Position numbers and translations under genes: made by a program. Source: Halorubrum ruber (lineage in GTDB: Archaea; Halobacteriota; Halobacteria; Halobacteriales; Haloferacaceae). Taken from it: a stretch of 64,000 bases of DNA. Under the pieces are notes generated by a model. The model had not been told where the DNA came from and ran no database searches. It saw only the letters and a list, made by a program, of their open reading frames with translations. The DNA lies in assembly GCF_018228765.1 (NCBI RefSeq), contig NZ_CP073695.1, positions 62,001 to 126,000 on the forward strand, given 5' to 3'. Shown here piece by piece: positions 46,578-56,003 of the stretch. Every line of letters starts with the position of its first letter. The stretch's first letter is position 1.

Positions 46578-48005
46578 TCAGCGGTTCAGCGTGTGGATCG
46601 CCTGCCCGCGCGCGTTCTCGGCGGCCTCCATCACGGCCTCCGCGAGCGTCGGGTGGGTGTGGACGGTGGCGGCCACGTCCTCCAGCGTCGCCCCCATTTC
46701 GATCGCGAGTGCGACCTCCGCGATCAGCTCCGACGCCTCCGGGCCGACGATCTGCCCGCCGAGGACGAACCCGCTCTCCTCGTCGGCGACGATCCGGACG
46801 AACCCCTCGGTGTGGCCGGTCGTCATCGCCCGCCCGGAGGCGTTGAAGGGCATCTCGCCGACCGCGGGGTCGAAGCCGGCGTCCGCGGCCTCGCTTTCGG
46901 TCATCCCGACCGTGCCGATCTCGGGGTCGGTGAAGACGGCCGCCGGGATCGCCTGCTGATCCATCGCGGCGGGTTCGCCCGCGATCACCTCGGCGGCGAC
47001 GATCCCCTCCTTCGAGGCCGCGTGCGCGAGCATCGGGTCGCCCGCGACATCGCCGACGGCGTGGATGTGCTCGACCGCGGTCCGGGTGCGGTCGTCGGTG
47101 TCGATGAACCCGCGCTCGTCGGTCTCGATCCCGGCCTCATTCAGGTCGAGCCCGTCCGTGACCGGCTGGCGGCCGACCGCGACGAGGATCTTGTCGACGC
47201 CGTACGTCGACTCCTCGCCCTCCTCCGTCTCCGTGTGGAGCAGGTAGCCGCCGTCGGGCGCCTCCGACCACTCGCTCGCGCCCTCGCCGAAGTGGAACTC
47301 GACGCCCAGCTCCTCGGCGCGCGTGCGGACGATCCGCTTCACGTCGTCCTCGTAGGGGTCGAGGATGTCGTCGAGCATCTCGACGACCGTCACGTCGGCG
47401 CCGAGCTTCGCGTACGTCGTCGCCAGCTCCATCCCGATGTAACCCCCGCCGACGATCCCGAGGCGGTCCGGGACCGTGTCGGCGTCGAGCGCGTCGGCGG
47501 AGCTCCAGACGTGGTCCTCGGCGAACTCGAAGCCGGGGATCTGGACCGGCCGCGAGCCGGTCGCGACGATCGCGTGTTCGAACGAGAGCGTCTCGGAGCC
47601 CTGCCCGTCGCCGCCGTGCGCGACGCGAACGGTGTCCTCGCCGACGAACGAGGCGGTCCCCTCGATCAGGTTCACGCCGTTCGCCTTACAGAGCTTCTCG
47701 ACGCCGCCCGTCAGTTGGTCGACGACGCCGTCCTTCCACTCGACCATCTTCCCCATGTCGACGGCGGGGTCCGCGTGGACGCCCATGAACTCCGCGTTGC
47801 CGGCCTCGTGGGCGAGCCCGCTGCCCGTGATCAGCGCCTTCGAGGGGATGCACCCGCGGTTGAGACAGGCGCCGCCGTAGGCGTCCTTCTCGACCAGCGT
47901 GGTGTCGAGCCCCTCCTGTGCGGCGCGGATGGCGGCGACGTAGCCGCCCGGCCCCGCGCCGATGACCAGTACCTCCGTTCCCGTGGTGACGTCTCCGACG
48001 ACCAT
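46578..48005 (-). CDS. lpdA: Dihydrolipoamide dehydrogenase (E3)
   Basis: 475 residues. FAD motif EVLVIGAGPGGYVAAIRA, redox disulfide GGACLNRGCIPSK with C47 and C52, NAD motif LGIVGGGYIGMELA, and the C-terminal active-site pair HTHPTLAEAVMEA. It reoxidises the lipoyl group of E2. Its ATG overlaps the expected E2 stop (TAATG), so it is the last gene of the 2-oxoacid dehydrogenase operon. Confidence 0.96.
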   Translation of the reverse strand: MVVGDVTTGTEVLVIGAGPGGYVAAIRAAQEGLDTTLVEKDAYGGACLNRGCIPSKALITGSGLAHEAGNAEFMGVHADPAVDMGKMVEWKDGVVDQLTGGVEKLCKANGVNLIEGTASFVGEDTVRVAHGGDGQGSETLSFEHAIVATGSRPVQIPGFEFAEDHVWSSADALDADTVPDRLGIVGGGYIGMELATTYAKLGADVTVVEMLDDILDPYEDDVKRIVRTRAEELGVEFHFGEGASEWSEAPDGGYLLHTETEEGEESTYGVDKILVAVGRQPVTDGLDLNEAGIETDERGFIDTDDRTRTAVEHIHAVGDVAGDPMLAHAASKEGIVAAEVIAGEPAAMDQQAIPAAVFTDPEIGTVGMTESEAADAGFDPAVGEMPFNASGRAMTTGHTEGFVRIVADEESGFVLGGQIVGPEASELIAEVALAIEMGATLEDVAATVHTHPTLAEAVMEAAENARGQAIHTLNR

Positions 48006-49650
48006 TATTCGTTGAGTAGCAGCAGGGGTTTTCTAAGTGTTCCATGACGGTGTTCGCGAACTCGGCCGCGACCGCGCCGTCGACGACCCGGTGGTCGATC
48101 GAGAGGGAGAGCGGCAGCGTCGGCGCCGGGACGACCTCGCTCGCCCCGTCGGCACCCTCGCGCACGACGGGTCGCTCCTCGATGGCGCCGAGGCCTAAGA
48201 TCGCGGTCTCGGGGTAGTTGATGATCGGCGTGGCGTACTCGCCGCCGATGGCGCCGAAGTTGGTGATCGAGAAGGTGCCGCCCTTCATCTCGGCGGGCTT
48301 CAGTTTCCGCTCACGGGCGCGGCTCGCGAGGTCGTTCACCTCGTCGGCCAGCTCGAAGAGCCCCTTCTCGTCGACGTCGTCGACGACGGGGACCATCAGG
48401 CCCGCGTCGGTCGCGACGGCGATCCCGAGGTTGTACTCGCCTTTCAAGACGATCTCCTCGTCGTCCTCGCGGAGCTCGCTGTTGAGGTACGGGTACTCCT
48501 TCAGCCCGGCGACGATGGCCTTCATCACGAACGGCATGTAGGTGAGCTTCACGCCCTTCGCCTCGGCTGTCGGCTTCAGCTCCTCGCGCGCCTCCACGAG
48601 CGAGTCGACCTCGGCGGTGTCGTGGTGACTGACGTGCGGCGCCGTGAACTTCGACCGCTCCATCTGCTTGCCGATGGTGCGCCTGACGCCGCGGTAGGGG
48701 ACGGTCTCGTCGCCCGACGCGGCGCCGGCCGCGTCCGCGACACCGGTCGCAGCGGTCGCGTCGGTCCCGGCGCCCACATCGACATCGGCGGGCTCCGGCG
48801 TCGACTCGTCCGGCGACTCCAGCGCGTCGGCGTACGCGTTCACGGCCTCGGCCGTGACGAACGCCTCGCCGTCGCGGGTCTCGTCGGTCGGCACGTCGTC
48901 GATGTCCACGCCGCGCTCGCGCGCGACCTTCCGCGTCGCGGGGGTCGCGAGCGTCGTCTCGCGGCCCGCGAGCTCGGGGGCGTCGCTGGTGGCCGTTGTC
49001 GACGCCGCATCTGCGGAGCCGCCGGAGCCGCGCTTGCTGACCGCGGACGTCCGATCGCCCGATCCGACGTCGGTCGGTGTCGGCGTGGGACGGGGCTCGG
49101 GCCCGTCTTCGCCGCCCGAACCGGCGGATCCGGCGTCGCTCTCGGCGTGCGCCCGCACGTCGGCCTCGCTCACGCGACCGCCGGGGCCGCTCCCGTCGAC
49201 GGCCGCGACGTCGACGCCGAGTTCGCGGGCGAGCCGGCGGGCCGATGGCGGCGCGAAGGTGCGCCCGGAGGGCGTGTCGGGTTCGCCGGGCTCCTCGTCG
49301 CCTTCGTCGGCGGCCGCGTCCGGTTCCGGCTCGGGCTCGTCGGTCGAGTCGGACGCCGGTTCGGCGTCGCCCTCCGCGTCGGCGCCGGCTGCCGCCTCGT
49401 CGCCCTCCTCGTCGACGCGGAACGAGATGATCACGTCGCCGACGGGGACCATCTCCCCCTCCTCGACGAACAGTTCCTCGACGGTGCCGTCGTAGCTCGA
49501 CGGCACCTCGACGAGCGCCTTGTCGGTCTCGACCTCGGCGACGGGCTGGTCCTCCTCGACGCGGTCACCGGGCGCGACCAGCCACGAGACCAGCTCGCCC
49601 TCCGCGACGCCCTCACCGACGTCGGGGAGCTTGAACTCCTTGATCGTCAT
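47686..49650 (-). CDS. 2-oxoacid dehydrogenase E2 (lipoyl acyltransferase), frameshifted at C-terminus
   Basis: Lipoyl domain (1-80) with lipoylated K44 in ETDKALVEV, a long acidic linker, two apparent peripheral subunit-binding motifs (FAPPSARRLARELG and ATPATRKVARERG), and the acyltransferase domain with SLSIDHRVVDGA. After MEHLENP the frame leaves the family: one C seems missing in a run of four (48025-48028). Adding it gives a short Leu-rich end and a TAA at 48007-48005 overlapping lpdA. As printed, translation runs on for about 110 junk residues inside lpdA, to 47686. This is a sequencing error or a real late frameshift. Confidence 0.85.
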   Translation of the reverse strand: MTIKEFKLPDVGEGVAEGELVSWLVAPGDRVEEDQPVAEVETDKALVEVPSSYDGTVEELFVEEGEMVPVGDVIISFRVDEEGDEAAAGADAEGDAEPASDSTDEPEPEPDAAADEGDEEPGEPDTPSGRTFAPPSARRLARELGVDVAAVDGSGPGGRVSEADVRAHAESDAGSAGSGGEDGPEPRPTPTPTDVGSGDRTSAVSKRGSGGSADAASTTATSDAPELAGRETTLATPATRKVARERGVDIDDVPTDETRDGEAFVTAEAVNAYADALESPDESTPEPADVDVGAGTDATAATGVADAAGAASGDETVPYRGVRRTIGKQMERSKFTAPHVSHHDTAEVDSLVEAREELKPTAEAKGVKLTYMPFVMKAIVAGLKEYPYLNSELREDDEEIVLKGEYNLGIAVATDAGLMVPVVDDVDEKGLFELADEVNDLASRARERKLKPAEMKGGTFSITNFGAIGGEYATPIINYPETAILGLGAIEERPVVREGADGASEVVPAPTLPLSLSIDHRVVDGAVAAEFANTVMEHLENPCCYSTNNGRRRRHHGNGGTGHRRGAGRLRRRHPRRTGGARHHAGREGRLRRRLSQPRVHPLEGADHGQRARPRGRQRGVHGRPRGPRRRHGEDGRVEGRRRRPTDGRRREAL

Positions 49651-49695
49651 CGATCGGCCTCCTCCGTTGTCATGCGTGTATTTCCGGCGGACATC

Positions 49696-50682
49696 TTAAA
49701 ATTCGACCGCCTCCAAGATCCCGTCCTCGATGCGCGCCGCGGACGGGAGGTAGTAGTCCTCCAACGCGTACAGCGGGTACGGCACGTCGAACCCGGTGAC
49801 GCGGCCGATCGGCGCCTCCTGATACAGCAGCGCCTCCTCCTGGAGGATCGCCGTGATCTCGCCCGCGAGCCCGCCCGTCTTGGGCGCCTCGTGAACGACG
49901 ACCGCACGGCCGGTCTTCTCGAACGCCTCGACGACCGCCTCGCGGTCGAGCGGCGATATCGTCCGGAGGTCGACGACCTCGCACTCGATTCCCTCCTCGC
50001 CGAGCGTCTCGGCGGCCTCCAGCGTGGGGCGGGTCATGGCGCCGTAGGTGAACACCGCGACGTCGTCGCCCTCGCGGCGCGTGGCCGCCTCGCCGGTAGG
50101 GACCGTGTACGGCTCCTCGGGCACCTCCTCGCGGAACGCCCGGTAGATCAGCTTCGGTTCGAGGAAGATCACCGGGTCGGGGTCGCGGATCGACGCCGCG
50201 AGTAACCCCTTCGCCTCGTAGGGCGTCGAGGGGATGACCACCTTCAGCCCCGCCTCGTGGGCGTAGAACGCCTCCTTCGACTCCGAGTGGTGCTCCGGCG
50301 CGCGGATGCCGCCGCCGTAGGGGGCCCGCAGGGTCATCGGGAGCGTGAACCGCCCGCGGCTGCGGGTCCGGAACCGCGCCATGTGCGAGACGATCTGGTC
50401 GAAGCCGGGGTACATGAACCCGGAGAACTGGATCTCCGGGACCGGTCGCATCCCCATCGCGGCCATCCCGACGGCGGTGCCGACGATGCCCGACTCGGCG
50501 AGCGGGGTGTCGATCACCCGGTCGCCCCCGAACTCGTCGAAGAGGCCCTCGGTGGCGCGGAAGACGCCGCCGTTCTTCCCGACGTCTTGGCCCATCACGA
50601 CGACGTCGTCGTCCTCGCGCAGTTCGGTGTGTAATCCGTCTCGTATCGCCTGTACCAGCGTGAGGTTCTGTGTCTCGGTCAT
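49696..50682 (-). CDS. 2-oxoacid dehydrogenase E1 beta
   Basis: 328 residues. LVQAIRDGLHTELREDDDVVVMGQDVG at the start, FDEFGGDRVIDTPLAESGIVGTA, and APYGGGIRAPEHHSES, all typical of E1 beta of pyruvate or branched-chain dehydrogenases. It forms the thiamine-diphosphate heterotetramer with the alpha subunit encoded immediately upstream, with no gap. The substrate (pyruvate or branched-chain keto acid) is not fixed by sequence. Confidence 0.94.
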   Translation of the reverse strand: MTETQNLTLVQAIRDGLHTELREDDDVVVMGQDVGKNGGVFRATEGLFDEFGGDRVIDTPLAESGIVGTAVGMAAMGMRPVPEIQFSGFMYPGFDQIVSHMARFRTRSRGRFTLPMTLRAPYGGGIRAPEHHSESKEAFYAHEAGLKVVIPSTPYEAKGLLAASIRDPDPVIFLEPKLIYRAFREEVPEEPYTVPTGEAATRREGDDVAVFTYGAMTRPTLEAAETLGEEGIECEVVDLRTISPLDREAVVEAFEKTGRAVVVHEAPKTGGLAGEITAILQEEALLYQEAPIGRVTGFDVPYPLYALEDYYLPSAARIEDGILEAVEF

Positions 50683-51786
50683 TCAATCCTCCAGGAACGC
50701 CGCGTCGCCGCGCTCGTCGCGCAGCGCGGCGAACTCCTCGTACTGCCGCTCCAGTTCCGGCGGAAGCTCCGCGTAGGCGTGTTCGAACAGCTCTCGGGGG
50801 TCGGGGCGCGCCATCGACTCCGCCGCGTCGATCGCGTCCGCGACCTGCGCCTCGACCGACGACTCGATCTCCGCGACGCGCTCGTCGTCGAGGACCCCCT
50901 CGCCGCGGAGGTACGACTCCAGCCGGTCGATCGGGTCCTTGCGCTTCCAGCTTTCGACCTCGTCGTCGTCGCGGTAGACGGTCGGGTCGTCGGCGGTCGT
51001 GTGCGCGCCGAAGCGGTACTGGACCGCCTCAATGAGCGTCGGCCGCGGCCGGTCCGTCTCGGGGTCGCGCGCCTTCTCCAAGGCCGCTTCCGTGACGCTG
51101 TACACCGCGAGCGGGTCCATCCCGTCGACCTGGACGCCGTCGATGCCGTACGCCTCCGCCTTCTGCGCCAAGGTCGCGCTCCGCGTCTGCCGCTCGCGGG
51201 GCACGGAGATCGCCCACTGGTTGTTGTTACAGAAGAAGACGGTGGGCGTGTCGAACACGCCGGCGAAGTTGACCCCCTCGTGGAAGTCGCCCTCGCTCGT
51301 CGCGCCGTCCCCGAAGTAGCAGACGAACGCGTCGTTCTCGCCGCGGAGCTTCGAGGCCCACGCGGCGCCCGTCGCGTGGGGCACCTGCGACGCGATGGGG
51401 ACGGCGACCGGGAAGACGTTGACGTCCGGCGGCGCGTTGTTGCCGTCCTCGTGGCCCATCCAGTAGAGCAGCGTCTGTTTGAGCGGCAGGCCGTGGACGA
51501 GAGCGGCGCCGTGCTCGCGGTACGACGGGATCATCCAGTCGTCCGCGTCGAGCGCGTACGCCGACCCGATCTGGGCGCCCTCCTGCCCGGAGAGCGGGGG
51601 GTACGTCCCCATCCGGCCCTGCCGCTGGAGGCTCACCGCGCGGCCGTCGAAGTGGCGCGCCAGTCGCATGTGCCTGTACATCTCGACGAGCGACTCGTCG
51701 TCGAGGTCGGGGAGATCGCCGACGACCTCGCCGTCCTCGTCGAGGACGCGAACCGTATCGTCGTACGCCCTGTCGAACACGGTCAC
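50683..51786 (-). CDS. 2-oxoacid dehydrogenase E1 alpha
   Basis: 367 residues from a GTG at 51786, preceded by AAGGTGG; GTGs at 51798 and 51780 are alternatives, and the ATG-like longer frame to 51960 crosses the AT-rich promoter. The thiamine-diphosphate motif is FGDGATSEGDFHEGVNFAGVF with CNNNQWAIS; HATGAAWASKLRGEND precedes it. First gene of the E1a-E1b-E2-E3 operon. Start choice is uncertain, the identity is not. Confidence 0.92.
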   Translation of the reverse strand: MTVFDRAYDDTVRVLDEDGEVVGDLPDLDDESLVEMYRHMRLARHFDGRAVSLQRQGRMGTYPPLSGQEGAQIGSAYALDADDWMIPSYREHGAALVHGLPLKQTLLYWMGHEDGNNAPPDVNVFPVAVPIASQVPHATGAAWASKLRGENDAFVCYFGDGATSEGDFHEGVNFAGVFDTPTVFFCNNNQWAISVPRERQTRSATLAQKAEAYGIDGVQVDGMDPLAVYSVTEAALEKARDPETDRPRPTLIEAVQYRFGAHTTADDPTVYRDDDEVESWKRKDPIDRLESYLRGEGVLDDERVAEIESSVEAQVADAIDAAESMARPDPRELFEHAYAELPPELERQYEEFAALRDERGDAAFLED

Positions 51787-52140
51787 GGTCGAACCCACCT
51801 TCGCATGTCCGATACGTCCACCGCCCGGGTAATATCGTTTTCGTAAATAATTTAGTATAATCAGAAATAGCGGCTTCGCGCTGAGAGACCGTCCATCAGA
51901 TTCGGAGAGAATCGGACGTTTCTGAACAAACTCTGACTTGTTCGGCAATATTTTCGCCAAGATAGGCGTTTCGTCGGTCAGTAACGGACGAACAGGAAGG
52001 TTTTCGCGCGCGGCGGGTCGGCCGACGCGGGAGCCGGACGTCGCGGCGCCGCGGCTCGACGGTTGGACGTGTCACGGCTCGGCGATCGCGAGTGGCGCGA
52101 GAAGGTCGGCGGCTGTGGCCGTCTGAAGCGGACCGGACCG
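51787..52140. other. Promoter region of dehydrogenase operon
   Basis: About 350 bases. AT-rich at 51838-51870, including AATAATTTAGTATAAT, the probable promoter of the dehydrogenase operon on the minus strand. The GC-rich remainder, up to the RHH gene stop, shows no gene or repeat. Confidence 0.5.
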
Positions 52141-52545
52141 CTACCCGAGGCGGAACGAGGGCTCGTCGGGCTCGCCGTCGAGGTCCTCCAGCTGGATCAC
52201 TTCCTCGTCGCCGTCCTCCAACTGCTCGCGGAGGTAGTTGACGTAGCGCTTGTGCTCTTCGAGCTGTTCGCGGAGGTGTTCGGCCTCGAGCTCTAACCGC
52301 TCGTGCTCGCGGACGAAGCTCTTTGGGACCTCGATCTTCGGGGGGAACGACTCCCCGCTCTCGCCCATGCTGTCCAGTTCGGCCTCCGGGATGACCCGGA
52401 CCTGACCGTCGTGGGCAACGAGCGTATCCACGTAGTCCCGGAAGACCGCAGACAGCGAGATGTCTCGCTCCTCGGCGATGTCGCGGAGGGTCTCGAACGC
52501 GTCCTCGTTGACGCGGAACGAGATCGTCTTGTTCTTGTTGCCCAT
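52141..52545 (-). CDS. Ribbon-helix-helix DNA-binding protein with coiled coil
   Basis: 134 residues from the ATG at 52545. The N-terminus KTISFRVNEDAFETLRDIAEERDISLSAVFRDYV is a MetJ/CopG-type ribbon-helix-helix. After a linker a long heptad-rich helix follows (FVREHERLELEAEHLREQLEEHKRYVNYLREQLED), so it probably binds DNA as a dimer or higher coiled-coil assembly. Its targets are unknown. Single gene. Confidence 0.85.
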   Translation of the reverse strand: MGNKNKTISFRVNEDAFETLRDIAEERDISLSAVFRDYVDTLVAHDGQVRVIPEAELDSMGESGESFPPKIEVPKSFVREHERLELEAEHLREQLEEHKRYVNYLREQLEDGDEEVIQLEDLDGEPDEPSFRLG

Positions 52546-52680
52546 TATCGGACCGATCGTTCCGCGGATCACTTAAGCGTTTGTCAGACGATCGTAAGAA
52601 CGAGAACCGCGTTCGGGGCAGAACCGCGCCGAACGCCGCGAAAATCCGGTGTCGGGGCGTCAGTGTTCCGGCGCGCCGAC

Positions 52681-52738
52681 CGCGTCAGAACGCCGAGATG
52701 CCGGCCGCGTCAGAACGCCGAGATGCCGGCCGCGTCAG
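52681..52738. repeat. 25-base tandem repeat after RPA-partner stop codon
   Basis: CGCGTCAG begins at 52681, 52706 and 52731, 25 bases apart, with GAACGCCGAGATGCCGGC between. Each unit contains the inverted stop TCA, so the sequence around the 3' end has been copied about twice downstream of the gene. Confidence 0.8.
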
Positions 52739-53394
52739 GGTTCGGGCGTGCCGGCCGGGTCGGTCCCGTCCGGGGCGTCGTCAAGCGCGGCGTCGCCGTC
52801 GGCGTCGCCCGCGAGCTCGTCGTCGCTCTCGTCGAGGTCCTCCAGCGCCGACAGCGCGGCGGCCTTGTACGTCTGGGGATCCAGGTCGTACTCCTCGCGG
52901 GCCATCCGCGCGTACTCGTTGCCCTCGTCGTCGAACGCGGCGACGCGCTCGACGGTGCGGCGGGCGGTCTCCGCGACCCAGCGGTCGCGGGTGGCGGCGT
53001 CGACCTCGGTGATCGACTCGGGGCGGACGGAGACCCGGACCGTGCCGTCGTCGGTCTCGTAGGTCCGGGGCTTCCCCACGACTGCGACGTAGGCCGGGGG
53101 CTCTAAGTCCCGGAGTTTGGAAGCGGCTTCCGGCTGGTACTGGCCGGCGTACACGAAGAACGTGCCCGTCGGGTCGACGATGCGGCCGCGCCAGTACTCG
53201 CTGTCCTCGCCGACGTCCTCCTTCTCCGTGAGGGTGCCGACGAAGAACACGCGGTTCGATGACTCGCCCGTCGGTAACAGCGCGTAGACGGGGGCGCGCT
53301 CGTCGTCGGACTCGGTGAACGTGTAGCCGGCGTCGTTGAACTCGGTGGCGAACACGCGCCGGGCGACCTCTCGGGTGGGGGCTGACTGGCTCAT
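52735..53394 (-). CDS. rpap3: RPA-associated protein (OB-fold partner of RPA)
   Basis: 219 residues. An OB-fold N-terminal half (RVFFVGTLTEKEDVGEDSEYWRGRIVDPTGTFFVYAGQY, PAYVAVVGKPRTY) and a helical C-terminal region (TVERVAAFDDEGNEYARMAREEYDLDPQTYKAA) ending in an acidic tail. Such proteins pair with a haloarchaeal RPA in single-strand DNA protection. Its ATG directly follows the RPA stop. The symbol follows the Haloferax rpa3-rpap3 pair, judged by size and order. Confidence 0.85.
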   Translation of the reverse strand: MSQSAPTREVARRVFATEFNDAGYTFTESDDERAPVYALLPTGESSNRVFFVGTLTEKEDVGEDSEYWRGRIVDPTGTFFVYAGQYQPEAASKLRDLEPPAYVAVVGKPRTYETDDGTVRVSVRPESITEVDAATRDRWVAETARRTVERVAAFDDEGNEYARMAREEYDLDPQTYKAAALSALEDLDESDDELAGDADGDAALDDAPDGTDPAGTPEP

Positions 53395-54321
53395 TTAAAT
53401 CGACCTCGCTTCGATCAGCGCGCTTTCAACGTCGACGGTGCCGGGGTCCTCCATCTCGTCGACCAAGACGTACCGGCCGAAGGTGGGGCCGGTGACGCGG
53501 TAGTAGCGCCCGAGCACGTCCTCGCCCATCTCCTCGGCGACGACGGTGGTGTCGAGCGCGTCCATCGCCATGTCCTTGGCCTCTTCGAGAGTCATGCCGG
53601 TGAGCTCCTCAGTGGCCTCGCGGTCGAAGATGACCTCGGTGACGGTCTCGCCGTCGTCGAGGACGCCTTTGATCCGCAGGTCGAACTCGCCCTCGACCTG
53701 ACCGTGCTCCGAGCAGCGCCCGTTCTGGAGGACGCGCGTACAGTCCTCCTCGGGGCAGCGCTTGATCAGCCCGGAGCCGGACTGGATGTCCACGAGGGCG
53801 CCCTCGACGGTGTCGGCGTTGTCGCCGACCTCGATCTCCTCGTCGATCTCGGTGATGCCGGTCGTCCGGTTGAGCTTCACCGAGTAGCTCCCCTCGTACT
53901 CGTCGGTGACGACGTTCGAGAGCTCGTACGCCTGCCCCTCGGTCAGCTCCGGGAGGTCGGAGGTCTCGAAGGCGACGAACTTGATCGTGCCCGACTCGTC
54001 GCCGAGCAGGCCGACCTGTGAGATGGAGTCGCTCCGGGGCTCCCAGAGGTCGACCAACTTCACGCGTAAGTCGACCCACTGCTCGTCCTCGTCGATGTCG
54101 TTGACGAGGACCTCTTCGCTGCCGCCGCGGCCGAGCTCGTCGCGCTCCATCCCGGCGTCTTCGAGGTAGCTGTTGGTGACGCTCCGACTCGCCTCGTCGA
54201 GCGGCACGCGGTACTCGTCGACGAGCGTCGTCAGCCGCTCCTCGACGTCGTCGGGGTCGACGTCGGTGTGGTCCGAGAACTGTTCCGCTATCGCTTCCGC
54301 TTCCTGTCGCAGTTCGCTCAT
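53395..54321 (-). CDS. rpa3: Replication factor A (single-strand DNA-binding, OB fold plus zinc finger)
   Basis: 308 residues. OB fold around residues 75-165 (WVDLRVKLVDLWEPRSDSISQVGLLGDESGTIKFVAFE), then a zinc finger CPEEDCTRVLQNGRCSEHGQ (about 191-210) and a C-terminal domain. The length and the adjacent partner gene match the Rpa3 type of haloarchaea rather than the longer Rpa1 or Rpa2. It protects single-stranded DNA in replication and repair. Confidence 0.9.
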   Translation of the reverse strand: MSELRQEAEAIAEQFSDHTDVDPDDVEERLTTLVDEYRVPLDEASRSVTNSYLEDAGMERDELGRGGSEEVLVNDIDEDEQWVDLRVKLVDLWEPRSDSISQVGLLGDESGTIKFVAFETSDLPELTEGQAYELSNVVTDEYEGSYSVKLNRTTGITEIDEEIEVGDNADTVEGALVDIQSGSGLIKRCPEEDCTRVLQNGRCSEHGQVEGEFDLRIKGVLDDGETVTEVIFDREATEELTGMTLEEAKDMAMDALDTTVVAEEMGEDVLGRYYRVTGPTFGRYVLVDEMEDPGTVDVESALIEARSI

Positions 54322-54595
54322 GGGGTGTCTCCGCCTCCGGTCTTGTTTTCAGTGGGAGGCGTACGACGGTTGGTTCCAGATGGTATTAAAATGTACGTGA
54401 CCGCGGTGAAAGTGGAACGAAACGCCCGCTTGAGGGGCGCTACGCGGGGTTCTTTCGATCCGTGGAGATCGGCCGACGGGAGGACCTCGCTCGCGTCAGA
54501 CGCCCGTCAGCCGTGCGCGGGCTTCGTTTCAAGTGGAACGATCACACGGATCGCAGCCGTATGGGATGGGGACTCGACGAGGGGGGCGAGACGGG

Positions 54596-54839
54596 GCGGC
54601 GGCGCGTGCCTGCGAGGCCGCTCCGCGGCCGAGCAGCACGCGCGAGGGAGTCAGTCGCCGGAGCGAAGCGACGGCGACTGACGAGGCTGGGGAGGCGTGA
54701 GGTGCTGTGCGGAGCGGTGCGGGGTGGGACTCAAAGGGGCAGTCGCGAGGACGGCGCAGACGACGTAAGCACCGCAGCGAGCAGCGCGAGCGAGGAGCGC
54801 AACGAGTGTGCGCCGTCCTCGCGACTGGGGCTTTGGCGG
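54596..54839 (+). ncRNA. Structured repeat RNA element, copy 5
   Basis: Conserved blocks as in copy 1. The variable hairpin is 54650-54660 with 54672-54682; the closing stem is a perfect 18-bp pairing 54741-54758 with 54809-54826, several bases different from copy 1 on both sides. No clear TATA is seen before it. The region 54322-54595, between the RPA start and this element, contains no recognisable gene. Confidence 0.7.
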
Positions 54840-54900
54840 TGTCGCCCGTCGATCGGTAGTCGATTATTTATAAGAGAACGGATGAGGATTTAGCGGCGGT
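54824..54900 (+). repeat. 57-base tail unit of element 5
   Basis: GCTTTGG at 54830 is echoed by GATTTAG at 54887, 57 bases on; TTTATAA at 54867 is 37 bases after the first. Sequence has diverged but the spacing is that of the other tails. Confidence 0.6.
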
Positions 54901-54957
54901 CTCCGTGCCGGTCACAAAGTCATCCGATTAGTACTGATCGCTCGAACCGTCAACGTC

Positions 54958-55887
54958 TCAGTCCGAGTCGGGGAACGGCACCTCGATCAGGTCGCCGTCG
55001 TCGGGGAGGAGACACTCGCCGTCGAACGCCTCGCGGGCGTCGCTGCGGATCGGGCGCGCGTCCGCGGCGTAGCGCGAGGAGATATGGACTAAGGCGAGCC
55101 GCTTCGCGTCCGCCCGGTCGGCGATCGACCCCGCCTCGCGGCCGGTGGAGTGGGCGGTGTCGCGGGCGCGGTCGGCCATGTCGTCGGCGAAGGTGGCGTC
55201 GTGGATGAGCAGGTCGGCGTCCTCGGCCGCCTCGACGGTGGTCTCTCGCGGGCGCGTGTCCGCGGTGTACACCAGCTTGCGGCCCGGGCGGGGCGGGCCG
55301 ACGACCTGCTCGGGCTCGACGACCGTCCCGTCCTCGGCCTCGACCGACTCGCCCTCGTGGAGGCGGCCGAACTTCGGCCCGACGGGGACACCCAGATCCT
55401 CCGCCTTCGGGCGGTCGAACCGGCCGGGGCGGTCGTCCTCCTCCAAGACGTACCCCTGCGATATCGTGCGGTGTTCCGTTTCGAACGCGCGAACCGCGTA
55501 CTCGTCGGTCTCGTAGGCGACCTCGCCGGGGGCGACCGGCTCGATCCGGACCGGGAACGCCGGGTCGTGGCCGACCGCGTGGACGAGGTCGTGAAGGTGG
55601 TCGTCGGTCCCCGGCGGGCAGTGGACCGTCAGCGGGTCGGTGCGGTCGTTGAACCCGAGCGTCTGGACGAGGCCGGGGATGCCGAGGACGTGGTCGCCGT
55701 GGAGGTGGGAGACGAACACGCGGTCGACGGCGAACCCGGTGCCGGCGCGCATCATCTCGCGCTGGGTGCCCTCGCCGCAGTCGAAGAGGAAGCGGTCGCC
55801 CTCGCGGTTGACGAAGACGGCGCTCGCCGCGCGCTCGACGGTCGGGACGGCGCCGCCCGTCCCGAGGAACGTGACGCGAAGAGACAT
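54958..55887 (-). CDS. rnz: Ribonuclease Z
   Basis: 309 residues from the ATG at 55887. A metallo-beta-lactamase nuclease with FLGTGGAVPT at the start, the metal motif SHLHGDHVLGIPG (H61, H63, D65, H66), and downstream DTRPRETT, HDATFADD and VHISSRY metal and phosphate ligands. It cleaves the 3' trailer of tRNA precursors. Length is standard. It is convergent with repeat element 5, whose tail ends about 58 bases before its stop. Confidence 0.95.
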   Translation of the reverse strand: MSLRVTFLGTGGAVPTVERAASAVFVNREGDRFLFDCGEGTQREMMRAGTGFAVDRVFVSHLHGDHVLGIPGLVQTLGFNDRTDPLTVHCPPGTDDHLHDLVHAVGHDPAFPVRIEPVAPGEVAYETDEYAVRAFETEHRTISQGYVLEEDDRPGRFDRPKAEDLGVPVGPKFGRLHEGESVEAEDGTVVEPEQVVGPPRPGRKLVYTADTRPRETTVEAAEDADLLIHDATFADDMADRARDTAHSTGREAGSIADRADAKRLALVHISSRYAADARPIRSDAREAFDGECLLPDDGDLIEVPFPDSD

Positions 55888-56003
55888 GCCCGCTCGTCGG
55901 AGCGCCGTTTGTAAACCGGTGTCGATGCGGGAGAGCGGCGGTCGTCTCGGCCTCGCGGAGAGTCGGTCGACACCCACATGAGTCCGGCCGCCCGAGGGCG
56001 ACC

